Positions 46,225 to 57,319 of a stretch of DNA of 64,000 bases are shown piece by piece. The stretch is from Thunnus maccoyii (taxonomy: Eukaryota; Chordata; Actinopteri; Scombriformes; Scombridae). Every line of letters begins with the position of its first letter. Position 1 is the first letter of the stretch. Under the pieces are notes generated by a model. That model made no database searches. It was not told where the DNA came from and worked only from the letters and a program-made list of their open reading frames with translations. Both the position numbers and the translations under genes were made by a program. The DNA is taken from positions 29,113,699 to 29,177,698 of the forward strand of contig NC_056550.1 in assembly GCF_910596095.1 (NCBI RefSeq), given 5' to 3'.

Positions 46225-48800
46225 TAATTCAGAGCTGCAATTATTAGTGGATCAACAGAAAATTCATCTGCAATTATTTCAGTAATTGATTAATTGTTTC
46301 AGTTATTTTTCAAGCAAAAAAACCAAATATTCTGTAGCTTCAGATTCTCTTTTTTATTCATAAAAATAATTATGAGTGAAGCTCTGGTCCTAATAACTCC
46401 AAATGTCCGTCAGTAGCTCCAAAGAGTCAGTTTCACTTTTTATTAAAAATTCAGAAACTACTGAACTACTCAAACACGGGACACAATTAAATATTCTACC
46501 ATTAATGACCTGTAATAAATCATATGTGACAAATGATTCTCCACTCAGAGGTTCACTTACTAGCTTAAGAAGCTTTAACTGCAAAAAGCCAGTAGGATCT
46601 GTTAACTTCCATTTTTAAGGTTTTTCCACATAAAACATGTTTGCAGTTATATAAAATAAACTTTTTATGTTCTTTTGCTCTTTTTCAAAACTATTAAAAC
46701 AGCAGAAATAAGCTATAAAATTAAAATTACTATTGAAAAACCAGCTGAGAAATGCTGACTGGGATGTTTTATAGGTGAAAGCACAAATCTCAACTTTGGT
46801 CCAAAACCAGCTGATAGTTTTCATCACCGTTACAGATCATTTCCCTTAACGTGATTTATAGTAGTCTGAATCTAATGCAACAAATAACTGATCATCGCAG
46901 CAGCACTGAATCCTCTCAGCTGATTCTGTAAGATGACTCATAAATGAACAGATTAACTGAAACATTGGACTGAAATTTAGTGATTTATGACACAAACAGA
47001 GCGTCTGGTGGGAAGAGAGAGCAGCTTTGTCACAGAAGAAACTAATTCTGTTATATATTGTTAAATACAATAACTAACAGACTAAATAAACCATAAAATA
47101 GAGTAAAATAAAGAGATAGAACTATAATGTTACCTCTAATATGTACTGAATATAATACGCTAATATAATGATCATCCTTTAACTCCATATTTAGTATATG
47201 TATTATAATAATACTTTACTATTTTCTTATTAATATATATTTATTTTATATATTTATATAACTGTATTTATAACTCAAGATACTGAGAGACGCTTTACAT
47301 AAACAGTAAAAGAAAAAGTGAATAATTAACTTCCACAGATGTTTTCTTGAAGTGCAGAACAACAGACTGGATTGTAAATATTAACAGCAGGTGAATCGAT
47401 AATATCACAGATCAATAATGTTATGTGAAGCACAGACAGAAATCTAAATGATCCATTCTAATCAGCTCCACGTTGCCAGCAGTTTCTGGGAGAGTCGGTC
47501 ACACAGAAGAAGAAGAAGAAGAAGAAGAAGAAGAAGAAGGAGAAGAAGAAGAAGTGGGTCAAACTGAAGCCTCATAACCAACTTTCCTCTCTGCTCTCTG
47601 ATTGGTCAGCAGCTGCAAAAACCCCAACATCCCCTCCAGCCAATGAGGAGGCAGCAGGCGGAGCAGAGAGGTGAGCCGTGTCCCAGTTTCAGACTTTACT
47701 CTCGTTTATGCATCTTTTCCTGTAAAAAGCAGCAAACAGTAACAGTACAAACTGTGTACTGTGATTACTACTATTACTACATCCTGTTTACTGTTACTGT
47801 GAAGTTTTAAATAACAAACAGCTTGATTCTGTGACTTCATAGAAGTTATATAACTTTATTTATTTAGAACAAAACGTTCGACAACAAATATAGTTAATAA
47901 AATAATTACAGGAATCATAAAAACATCAGATTTATTATTGAAAAATAAAAAGAGGAGTAAAAGAATCCAATAACTTCCCCATTTTCAGACTTTTAACTTT
48001 TATCTGAAACGATTAAATTTAGACAATAAATCAATAATAATAAATATTCATAAAATCAAATCAGTACAATAATAAGATTTCAGAGGTAAACTGGATTTTT
48101 ATACCTGGTTGTTTTCAGCTGTTTGTAAGTTCAAACTTCTCGTTACATCAGTGTTGCTGATTAACTCATCAGTTAATTAACACTAATGAGATGTTACTAA
48201 ATATTTACACCTACTTTGTTTTTTTGTTTGTTTTCTTAAAGGATCATTCTGCTGATTTTCTGTATTTGTCTTCATGTTTGGATCCAAACCGACAACGAAT
48301 CTAATAACAAACGTTGTGTTTGTATCAAAGCTGATAAATCTGATTATCAGCGAGTCACATGTTCCTTCATCATTTTAGATTGAATGAAAAATCCTTGAAA
48401 GCTGCTTCGGACCTGCATGAGAGGAGTTTATATGTGCACGTGTACATGTGTGTGTTATGTCACAGTGTACAGTAGGAAGCAGAGAGATGCATGCTGGGAG
48501 GAGGCGGCAGACGGGAAGGAGACACGCTGCCTCCTAGTGGCCAAACAGCAGCACTGCAGGAAGAAACCCAGACGTCAAAGACTGAGACTGTTTTCATTTA
48601 TGTTTAATTTACAACATTAACAGACTGACACACGTTTAATATCAAAAACAGGAAGATGAAATAAAACATTATTTTAACAGCTGAGGCCACACATGTGTTA
48701 CTGTATAATATCTGCTGGTTACATGAAGGTGAACATGGGGGAATAAACAGGTGAGACACTGACATCTAGTGGGATAAACAGGAAGTAAAGTGAGATGAAA
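46225..48800. other. intergenic region between two convergent genes
   Basis: Holds a GCTGCAATTATTAGTGGATC-type interspersed repeat (about 46,228-46,345), AT-rich DNA and a (GAA)n tract (47,506-47,553). No gene seen. A spurious 67-aa frame lies at 48,417-48,620. Confidence 0.45.
47506..47553. repeat. (GAA)n microsatellite
   Basis: About 15 GAA units with one GGA interruption. Confidence 0.85.
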
Positions 48801-48804
48801 ACAG

Positions 48805-49703
48805 TCAGATGAGCGAACTGCTGCAGAGGAAAATCAACCAGTCAGTCAGACGGAGGTCAGTTTTAGGAGGCTGAAAGACAAGAAGAGACAAATTACTTCA
48901 CTTTTATTACCGAGTCTGAGATTTCAAGAATTAAGTTGTAATATTTTGAGACAAAGGTTGTAAAGTTATCTGGACGTAATAAACTAGTGAATTACAGACA
49001 AAACACATTAGTTGATTCAGTCAGTTAAACTATTTTGATAATTGAATAATCAGTTAAATCCATATTATTATTATTTTTACACTAATAACGTGAAACATTC
49101 GTCTGTTCGAGGCTCTAAAATGTGAGAATTTAATGTAAAACCAAGAAAAGCAACAATGTACATTTAATATTTGGGGGTTTTAGACTGTTGGTCAAACAAA
49201 ATAAGACATTTGATGACATCAGCTTGTGTTTTTATGGACTAACGATTCATCTATTAACATAATGGTCAGATTAATATAATGAAAATAATCATTCAGTGCA
49301 GCAGTCGGGCTAACAGCTCTGTGAGGCTGATGGGATTTGGTCATAAACAAGTTAAAAAGTTAAAAAGACCAGATGGAGGAAAAGTCAACGATTCATCCTG
49401 AAGGCGATATATCTAAATAAAACTTAATAATAATCCACCTGATTGTTGCTGAGATACAGACGCAGTCAGACAGACAGCTGCAGGTTTTATTATTTTATAG
49501 ATATATATATTTATATATGATTTGTTACCATCAGTCCAGACGTGTCCACAGGTTGTCCGTTTCTGCGGACCGACTGCAGGCGAGCTCGCCCGCTGTGTGG
49601 GTAACCCTCCTCCACCTCCAGGTGACACACCAGCGACGCCGTCTTCAAGTAGACCAGCAGACGCTGAGCAGGACGCCAGTCGATGGGGAAACTGACACAC
49701 ACA

Positions 49704-49764
<61 letters not shown>

Positions 49765-52700
49765 TACATTTAATATTTTGTGAATGGACTCTTCAATGGA
49801 ACCTAATAGATAAATGAATCAGTTTAAATCCAGAAACAGCAGCAGGTTGGAAACTAACTGGGACTCTGCAAAAACGTTGTGGAGATGTTGTGACGCTGTT
49901 ACGTAACGTTGTGGAGATGTTGTGACGTTGTTACATAACGTTGTGAAGATGTGACGTTGTTAAGTAACGTTGTTGAGATGTTGTGACGTTAAGTAACGTT
50001 GTGGAGATGTTGTGACGTTGTTAAGTAACGTTGTGGAGATGTTGTGACGTTAAGTAACGTTGTGGAGATGTTGTGACGTTGTTAAGTAACGTTGTGGAGA
50101 TGTTGTGACGTTAAGTAATGTTGTGGAGATGTTGTGACGTTAAGTAACGTTGTGGAGATGTTGTGACGTTGTTAAGTAACGTTGTGGAGATGTTGTGACG
50201 TTAAGTAACGTTGTGGAGATGTTGTGACGTTAAGTAATGTTGTGGAGATGTTGTGACGTTGTTACATAACGTTGTGAAGATGTTGTGACGTTGTTAAGTA
50301 ACGTTGTGGAGATGTTGTGACGTTGTTAAGTAACGTTGTGGAGATGTTGTGACGTTAAGTAATGTTGTGGAGATGTTGTGACGTTGTTAAGTAACGTTGT
50401 GGAGATGTTGTGACGTTGTTAAGTAATGTTGTGGAGATGTTGTGACGTTGTTAAGTAATGTTGTGGAGATGTTGTGACGTTGTTAAGTAACGTTGTGGAG
50501 ATGTTGTGACGTTGTTAAGTAACGTTGTGGAGATGTTGTGACGCTGTTACATAACGTTGTGGAGATGTTGTGACGTTGTTACGTAACGTTGTGGAGATGT
50601 TGTGACGCTGTTACATAACGTTGTGGAGATGTTGTGACGTTGTTAAGTAACGTTGTGGAGATGTTGTTAAGTAACGTTGTGGAGATGTTGTGACGTTAAG
50701 TAACGTTGTGGAGATGTTGTGACGTTGTTACGTAACGTTGTGTTCAGTGGGAGTATTTTTAACCAGTAAATGTTCTTCCATTATAAGTTGAACTGCTCTC
50801 TTCACTTGAAAACATTTCCCCTGACACACATTTAAGAGCTGCAGGTTCAGATAACATGAAGTCAGCTCCTCATGACCGGCCGACAGCTGATTATTGATTG
50901 TTGATCAGAGGTCTGTGTTCACCTGGATCTCAGCGCCTGGATCTCACACAGCAGGTCCGCCTGGCCCACGTATCCCTGCATCACGTCCAGCAGGGCGGCG
51001 CTCAGCTCAGAGCGACGGCCCGATACGCAGTCGTCCACCACACCTGCCGTCCCCTCGAACACCTGCAGACACACAGAGAGCGTCTGAGACCAACAGCTGA
51101 TCAGTCGACCAGCAGTTAGAAATGTGCAGTCTGCAGCCGCCGCAGCGTCACATCAGATAACGGGTGACTCAGATCAAATGTTTTCACAGAAAGAAACAAA
51201 CTAAACCTGATGTTTTATATCAGATCTGCTGTCTGGCTGTGTGACAACGCTCAGATCACACGTCGCCTGTCGTCATCAATCACAGCCCGCTAACAGCAAA
51301 CATGGAGGAGAGCAACTACAGCGACGGGGGGGGGGGGGGTCAACAGAGAGACCAGGAAGTTCCACATTTGTCTGACATTTATGGAGGAGCACAGAGCGGG
51401 ACTCTGGTCTGGTAGTCCAGAAGCTTGTTGGTCCTGGACTGGTCTTCAGTGGCAAGAAGTCGCAGAAGCAGCGGGAGAGGACTGTTCGAGACCACTAACC
51501 GACATTTTACTGCCGTTAAACTGGACACTTTTACTGCATTTTAGTGTTTTAACCCAAACCGTTTTTAAATAATTTGCTCACATGATCTCGCTCGATCAAT
51601 ACCAACAATAAACAGACTATTGACGTGGAGGAATCTGGACCAGAAGCCACGTCCTTATTTAGAAGCTTAACTAATAACTGTATGATCCCCGTTTATCATC
51701 TGATATTGTTGTTGTTGTTATTTTTGTGACCTCAGCGATGATCCATCAACACAAAAACATCAGCTCTGACTAAAACATCTGAACAGAGTCATAAACATGT
51801 GATTTGTGCTCAGCCAATCATATTAGAGCTTTTCAGGGCTGAACTACTGGGGGAAAAGTAAAATTGAAAACTGTAAATAAAGTTTATTTTAAAAAAAGCA
51901 CTTGAGGAAAATATCTGATTGTGATTTTTCTGTCCAATAATCTCACTGTGATTTAAATTATGATTATTTTCTATAAATTAGTAAAATGTGTTGTTGACGG
52001 ATCGTTTTACAAACCAGACCATCTGCAACAAAACCGCAACTTAAAGTTTAAAGTTACAAAAGCAGTAGTGTTTCCTGGAATGAAGACTACATTTCCCATG
52101 AGCACCAGCGCCTCGTGTCCTAAAGATCGTGGCCAGTGTGTACGTTTGTTTTTGAAGTGATGATGTCATGTATCTATAAGATTAATAACAGCGATGCAGC
52201 AGCTTCCTGCAGGGTTGTGCGCAGGTGTGGATGTTTTAATTTGAGCTTTAGAAACGTAGCCGCTATTCAACAATCAAGATGAGACATGATGAAACATGGC
52301 GGCAGCGGTCCTCCGCAGGTGGCGACGATTAACAATGAACTGCAACCACCTAGCAACCACTAGTATTGCCATAGCAACTAACTGGAACTTTAACAGGAAG
52401 TCGACCTGGTTGGTTCACCTGGACGTTACCTGCAGTCTGAAGCGGTCGTCGTGGCTCCAGGTGACGGACAGCTTCAGCGGTACAAGCTCATTGGACGACA
52501 CGTTATGATCAGAGGAGGGGCGGGTCCTCAGCTCCACACACAGCTCTGATTGGTTGAAGGACAGCAGGTTGATCTGCACGACGTCCTGCGCAGCGGAGAT
52601 GAACACCTGCAGCCTGACACACCGGACAGGAAGGCGCGTTAGCGACCAATCAGATCGCCTGGACGACAGACATGTGACCTGATGACACTCACTTGTCTCT

Positions 52701-53312
52701 GAGACGCTGCCAGCTGACCAGGTGACCGAGCGCCGCCTCAGACTCCGCCCTCAGCTGGGTCAGCTGACGGTCACACACCTGCAGTGCATTCTGGGCCTTC
52801 TGGAGAGACTCATCCAGCTGTTCACTCTGCTGTCTCTGAAGGACAGAGGAGGCGAGGAGAGGAGGCGAGAAGAGGAGACGATGAGAGGAGGCAAGGAGAC
52901 AAGGAGGTAAGGAGATGAGGAGAGGAGGTATGGAGGCAAGGAGAGGAGACAAGGAGGCAAGGAGAGGAGACGAGGAGGCAAGGAGAGGAGACGAGGAGGT
53001 AAGGAGACGAGGAGGCGAGGAGAGGAGGCAAGGAGGCAAGGAGAGGAGACAAGGAGGTAAGGAGACGAGGAGACGAGGAGGTAAGGAGACGAGGAGAGGA
53101 GACGAGGAGAGGAGGCAAGAAGGCAAGGAGAGGACACAAGGAGAGGAGACAAGGAGGTAAGGAGATGAGGAGAGGAGGCATGGAGGCAAGGAGGGGAGAC
53201 GAGGAGGCGAGGAGAGGAGATGAGGACACCAGAAGACAATTTACAAAAGTGTTCCTAACTTTATTCCGTGTGTGTGAGTGTGTGTACCTTGTTGTGTATC
53301 TGTTGGATCAGC

Positions 53313-53345
<33 letters not shown>

Positions 53346-53372
53346 ACCTTGTTGTGTATCTGTTGGATCAGC

Positions 53373-53409
<37 letters not shown>

Positions 53410-53567
53410 CTTGTTGTGTATCTGTTGGATCAGCTGTGTGAGTGTGTGTCGTCTGTTGTGTATTTGTTGGATTCGGTCCTGCAGAGATCTGAGCAGAGCC
53501 TCCGTCTCCTCCACCTCCACCCTGCACTCCATCTTCAGAGCCTTCCACCTGCCACGAGCCCCGCCCT

Positions 53568-53629
<62 letters not shown>

Positions 53630-54322
53630 ATAAACATGCAGAAATCCTGCAGCATTCATCAGTTTTCTTCTCTGAGGTTAAAACTCTCGTACGAGTCGTG
53701 AACAGATTTAATAAACAGAAACTCGTTTGACTCAGAATCATAACGTCTTCAATCTGAATTAAATTAGAGTTTAAATGTTTAAATGTGATAAAAATAAAAT
53801 CTAAACTAAAACAGAGTTAATCCTGTCCAGCATCATGCCGACAGTGTAACATCAGCTACTGTAGCTGTAATATCTCTGACGGTCAGATTAGTCACGCAGA
53901 CGTTTCGCTCCCTCTGTGTTTCTGTCACTGTGCTGCTCTGATGGATTCATGTCTTCTGATAGTTTCAGCTCCTCTAATAGAACTACTAATCAATGATCAA
54001 TATGTCCGCTGGTTTCTGATTCTTCTTTTCACTCTTTGGGAACATTTCTGTGAATGAAACTCGTCCAAAAACGGAGCAGAGCAGGTCTCAGGAACGTTCA
54101 TCAGGCTGAAACCAGAGATTTATAAAGAGTTTGTGACATTAAGAGAGTTTGTTGGAACAAAGGTCAGAGAGCTGTAAGAGATGAGGCCAGATGTTTACCG
54201 GGCTGGGGGGGGCAGGGCAGCGTCAGCAGTTGCTGGGCAGACTCCAGATCCTCCAGTAGAGACATCATGGAGTCCAGAACAAACAGCTGACGCAACAGAA
54301 CCTTCTGCAAACGCCGGCTGTC

Positions 54323-54358
<36 letters not shown>

Positions 54359-54412
54359 ACACACACACACACAGACACACACACACAGACACACACACAC
54401 ACACACACACAG

Positions 54413-54444
<32 letters not shown>

Positions 54445-54464
54445 ACACACACACACACACACAG

Positions 54465-54526
<62 letters not shown>

Positions 54527-54532
54527 ACACAG

Positions 54533-54563
<31 letters not shown>

Positions 54564-56202
54564 CAGGAAGACTCTGGATCTTCAGTTCCAGAAAGGGAGA
54601 TAACTTAAACTCTGGGTCGGTTACCATGGTAACTGACTCTGTGTGTGGCAGGTTTTCTGAGTTTCTCTCCGTCTCCTCTCAGCTCGTATCAATCGTTCAT
54701 TAGCGGAGCTTTACTGTCAGAATCTAAATCCTGGTTGGATGTTAGTTCGTTACTCAGGACTTTCTAAAGTTTTTATGCGTCAGTCGTTTCTTTGAGCAGC
54801 AGTTCAAATATTCCACAGCGTGAATTGATCCTCAGCTCAGAATCAAACCTCTTCACGTCCTTCTGTTATAACTCTGAGTCAGTTTGTTAGAGCAGCTGCT
54901 GACCTCTAATCTTTATTACACATAATGTTTCATCTCAGTTTAAATTTAAACAATCAGTATGAAGCTTCAGACACGTCGGATCAATGAATAATGATCTCTG
55001 ATTGGTCCACTGATGGAACATCATTCCTGTAATATTGGAGATTATATGTTAATGTTTCTGAGTGAGCCGAGATACAAACAGACGTCTAAACATTTCATAT
55101 CTGCTGTATTTAAACCTCGATGCAAATCATCAAACACATTATTATTGATCAGACTGTGAGCTACAGTCACGTCTCTGTGTCTTTGATCTAGTTTTAAATC
55201 TTTAACTATATTTTTCATCCTCAGTTGCTGCTTCCTGTGTTTTCAACAAATATATTTAAAATGTAATGTAGCTGCAGCCTGATACACAGTTTATCATCAT
55301 TAAGCAAATGTAAGTCTGATAAATGATGAATTATTGGACGACACTGAATAAAACTTTATTGTTTTAACTTATTGCATCGACCACATACACATGCATTAAT
55401 ATCTCTACATCCACTGGATTAAAATGGAGGCTCTGCCTGTTATTTACCTGTTGCCATGGTGACTCATAGTATCACACACACACACACACACACTTAACTC
55501 AGAGTGAACATACTCAGAGTTTGTTAAACCTGCTCTCGGGAACAGAGCCCAGGAGGAAAACCTCTCTCACTGGTCATCTGTGCAACTGACTGTTGTTTTA
55601 AGACACACTGGAAAAACTGTGAACTTTTCCTTTAACTGACTGTTCACATTAAAACACTGGATATAAACAGACCGTGAGGTAGAGGAACACCTTGGCCGCT
55701 TCAGCACAGTCTGGCTGCTCAGAGTCTCCACATGGATCCAGCAGAGCGGGATCACAGCGCTGCAGAACACTGACACACACACACACACACAAACAACAAC
55801 AACAACACAGTTTACAGCTCGTCAGTATTAAATACTAACACACGGAACAACAAATAACTGGATGAGATGCTACTTGCAGCGCGTAAAAAACATAATATTG
55901 AAGAAAATATGTAGAGAAAAGAAGTTAAAAAGGGTTCGGGTGTTTATAATTCTTGTATTTCTGACCGTCAGCAGATAAGACTGTAACAACAACAGTTAGC
56001 ATTAGCCACCTTGCTAACAGACTGCACCAACGTTCACTTTCGCGTCTTTAGCCGTTTGAGTTTGAATTAAATATCGTCTGTGATTAATAATGCGAATCTC
56101 AACTACATTAATCACGTTAAGGCGTTTTTTTTCTGAAGCCAGCTGCCGTTAACAGAAACGTTATAAGTGTTTTAAACAGACTTACGCTCGGACTTCAGCC
56201 AT
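48805..56202 (-). CDS. unrecognised coiled-coil protein, possible kinetochore/cell-cycle component
   Basis: Nine coding exons on the minus strand: 56,202-56,186; 55,769-55,673; 54,322-54,199; 53,567-53,410; 52,835-52,693; 52,613-52,430; 51,062-50,923; 49,691-49,529; 48,870-48,805. All have GT/AG borders and matching phases, giving 363 aa. Start MAEVRA; stop TGA after LTDWLIFLCSSSLI. Residues about 88-180 are Glu/Gln/Leu-rich and coiled-coil-like. Residues about 180-345 alternate strands and helices, with several Leu/Val-rich segments (VVQINLLSF, LKLSVTW, LLVYLKTASLVCHLEV). There is no signal peptide or membrane segment. A coiled coil plus a compact C-terminal domain recalls RWD-type kinetochore proteins such as Zwint-like factors, but I cannot name the family. 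The promoter looks cell-cycle-type. The gene is convergent with Rev-erb. Confidence 0.8.
48990..49310. repeat. interspersed repeat in the last intron of the coiled-coil gene
   Basis: The two ends (TTGATTCAGTCAGTTAAACT and, inverted, CTGCACTGAATGATTATTTT) belong to a fish element type that also occurs near 31,235, 36,490 and 46,228. Confidence 0.45.
49692..49763. repeat. (CA)n microsatellite forming a splice-acceptor tract
   Basis: The (CA)n array on the plus strand reads as (TG)n on the gene strand and abuts the acceptor GTCAG of the exon starting at 49,691. Confidence 0.85.
49873..50745. repeat. CpG-containing minisatellite, 29/32-bp units
   Basis: Nearly 30 copies of a unit with core CGTTGTGGAGATGTTGTGA followed by CGTTGTTAAGTAA or the shorter CGTTAAGTAA. 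Units differ by presence or absence of GTT and by TAACG/TAATG changes. The array fills most of the intron between exons 51,062-50,923 and 49,691-49,529. Confidence 0.9.
52845..53225. repeat. purine-rich minisatellite
   Basis: On the plus strand almost every base is A or G, in irregular units of GAGGAGACAAGGAGGCAAG-like composition with scattered C and T. It lies in the intron after exon 53,567-53,410. All long Ser/Leu/Pro frames on the minus strand here are artefacts. Confidence 0.85.
53282..53433 (-). repeat. triplicated exon 3' end with donor site (microexon-like units)
   Basis: The last 24 nt of the exon 53,567-53,410, encoding LIQQIHNK, recur exactly in the following intron at 53,371-53,348 and 53,311-53,288. 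Each copy is preceded by ACACAG and followed by GTACAC, i.e. AG and GT in place. Units are 60-62 bp and are joined by (TG)n. Both extra copies are in frame (24 = 3 x 8) and could act as microexons. Confidence 0.8.
53568..53627. repeat. (CA)n microsatellite at a splice acceptor
   Basis: Reads as (TG)n on the gene strand, ending GTGCAG at the exon beginning at 53,567. Confidence 0.85.
54323..54560. repeat. (CA)n/(GACA) compound microsatellite
   Basis: About 235 bp of CA repeats with regular GACA interruptions. It adjoins the acceptor GTAG of the exon starting at 54,322. The long Cys/Val and Thr/His frames across it are artefacts. Confidence 0.9.
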
Positions 56203-56285
56203 TTCTGTTTTCAAATATCCGCGGTACATCGGGCGATCTGATTGGCCGGTTTGTGATGACGTTTTTGCTCGTTGAGCCAATCGTG
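56203..56285 (-). promoter_or_regulatory. CHR and CCAAT boxes of the coiled-coil gene
   Basis: On the minus strand, TTTGAA-type CHR (56,215-56,210) lies just upstream of the ATG, next to a CDE-like CCGCGG. CCAAT boxes occur at 56,245-56,241 (minus) and 56,277-56,281 (plus), and a CRE-like TGACGT at 56,257-56,262. CHR plus nearby CCAAT (NF-Y) boxes typify MuvB/DREAM-regulated G2/M genes. No TATA box is seen. Confidence 0.5.
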
Positions 56286-56289
56286 GATT

Positions 56290-57072
56290 AAAAAAAAAAA
56301 ACTTTATTGACAAAATTTTAAAACAACATGAAACACATGATTTGGCAGCGAAAACTGCACACAGAACATTAAATTAGACATTTAAATACAAAAATAAATA
56401 ATAAAATTGTCTTAAAAAATGAAAAAAAAATCATATTTTTTGGACATATTGTACGTATACTATACTATACGTGCACTGTATTGTATATATACTGAATATA
56501 TCAGTGTCTAACTGAGGAACAGACATTTTTAATAATTGATAAATTAAGATATTGTACCCACATCTCTGTTATCTCAAAAATCTTTGACCTCTCTATTATT
56601 CTGTATTTCTACATCTAAATGCAAACTGTAGACAAACACTTCTTAAGGATCTTTTACTGCACTTTGTGAAAGTATTGTGTGGACATAGCACATTGTGCTG
56701 TAAGCTGTTATCACATATCACACATGTAGAGAAATTATTTCTTATATTTTCTTCAGATCATAGACTCATTTTTTAAAAACTTTTTTAAAGAATTAGAAGC
56801 ACACATACAATTATTAAAAATGTCTGTTGCTAAGTTAAATTTGCCACATCTACAGCTGAGGTTGGTCTACCAGGTCTCTGCTGCAGGTTCATATACTGAT
56901 CTTTGCAGCAAGTGTGAATTGATCCAGTCATACTTCCCTTGGTTTGGTTGATCCAGTCGGATATTTTGCTCCTCACCATCCCAAACCACCTTGACCACCC
57001 AATTTTCCTCTAAAATTGTATCCCAACAACAAAACAAGAAAAGCAAAACAATGTGAATAACAAAAAGGCTTG
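56290..57072. other. intergenic AT-rich stretch
   Basis: Contains poly-A runs and a short TATAC-rich palindromic patch near 56,455-56,500. No gene, RNA or bounded repeat recognised. Confidence 0.45.
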
Positions 57073-57078
57073 TTTATT
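57073..57078 (-). terminator. candidate polyadenylation signal of the collectin gene
   Basis: AATAAA on the minus strand about 245 bp past the stop codon. Confidence 0.45.
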
Positions 57079-57319
57079 TTAAAAAGAAGCGTTTATACTG
57101 AGCACAACTTTGCAGTAACACTGGTTACAGATGTGTCATGTTCAAATTCTGCTGGACACTTTATCTGTGGTAAATATGCGAAGCGTGGACACTTTGCATC
57201 TGCATCTTCCCCTACACAGCGTCAACACAGTGAAGCAATACTTTATCATACGCCAGATAAGATCGAGCACATGAAAAACTTTCCATTAAAGCAAGAATTG
57301 CAAGGGATACGATATATGG

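Noticed and set aside
49873-50745. CRISPR array
   Set aside because: The units are contiguous tandem repeats without unique spacers, in a vertebrate intron.
52689-53239. Long Ser/Leu/Pro open frames on the minus strand
   Set aside because: All run through the purine-rich minisatellite. The true exon is 52,835-52,693 only.
54181-54627. Long Thr/His and Cys/Val open frames
   Set aside because: They are translations of a (CA)n/(GACA) microsatellite. Only the short exon 54,322-54,199 is coding.
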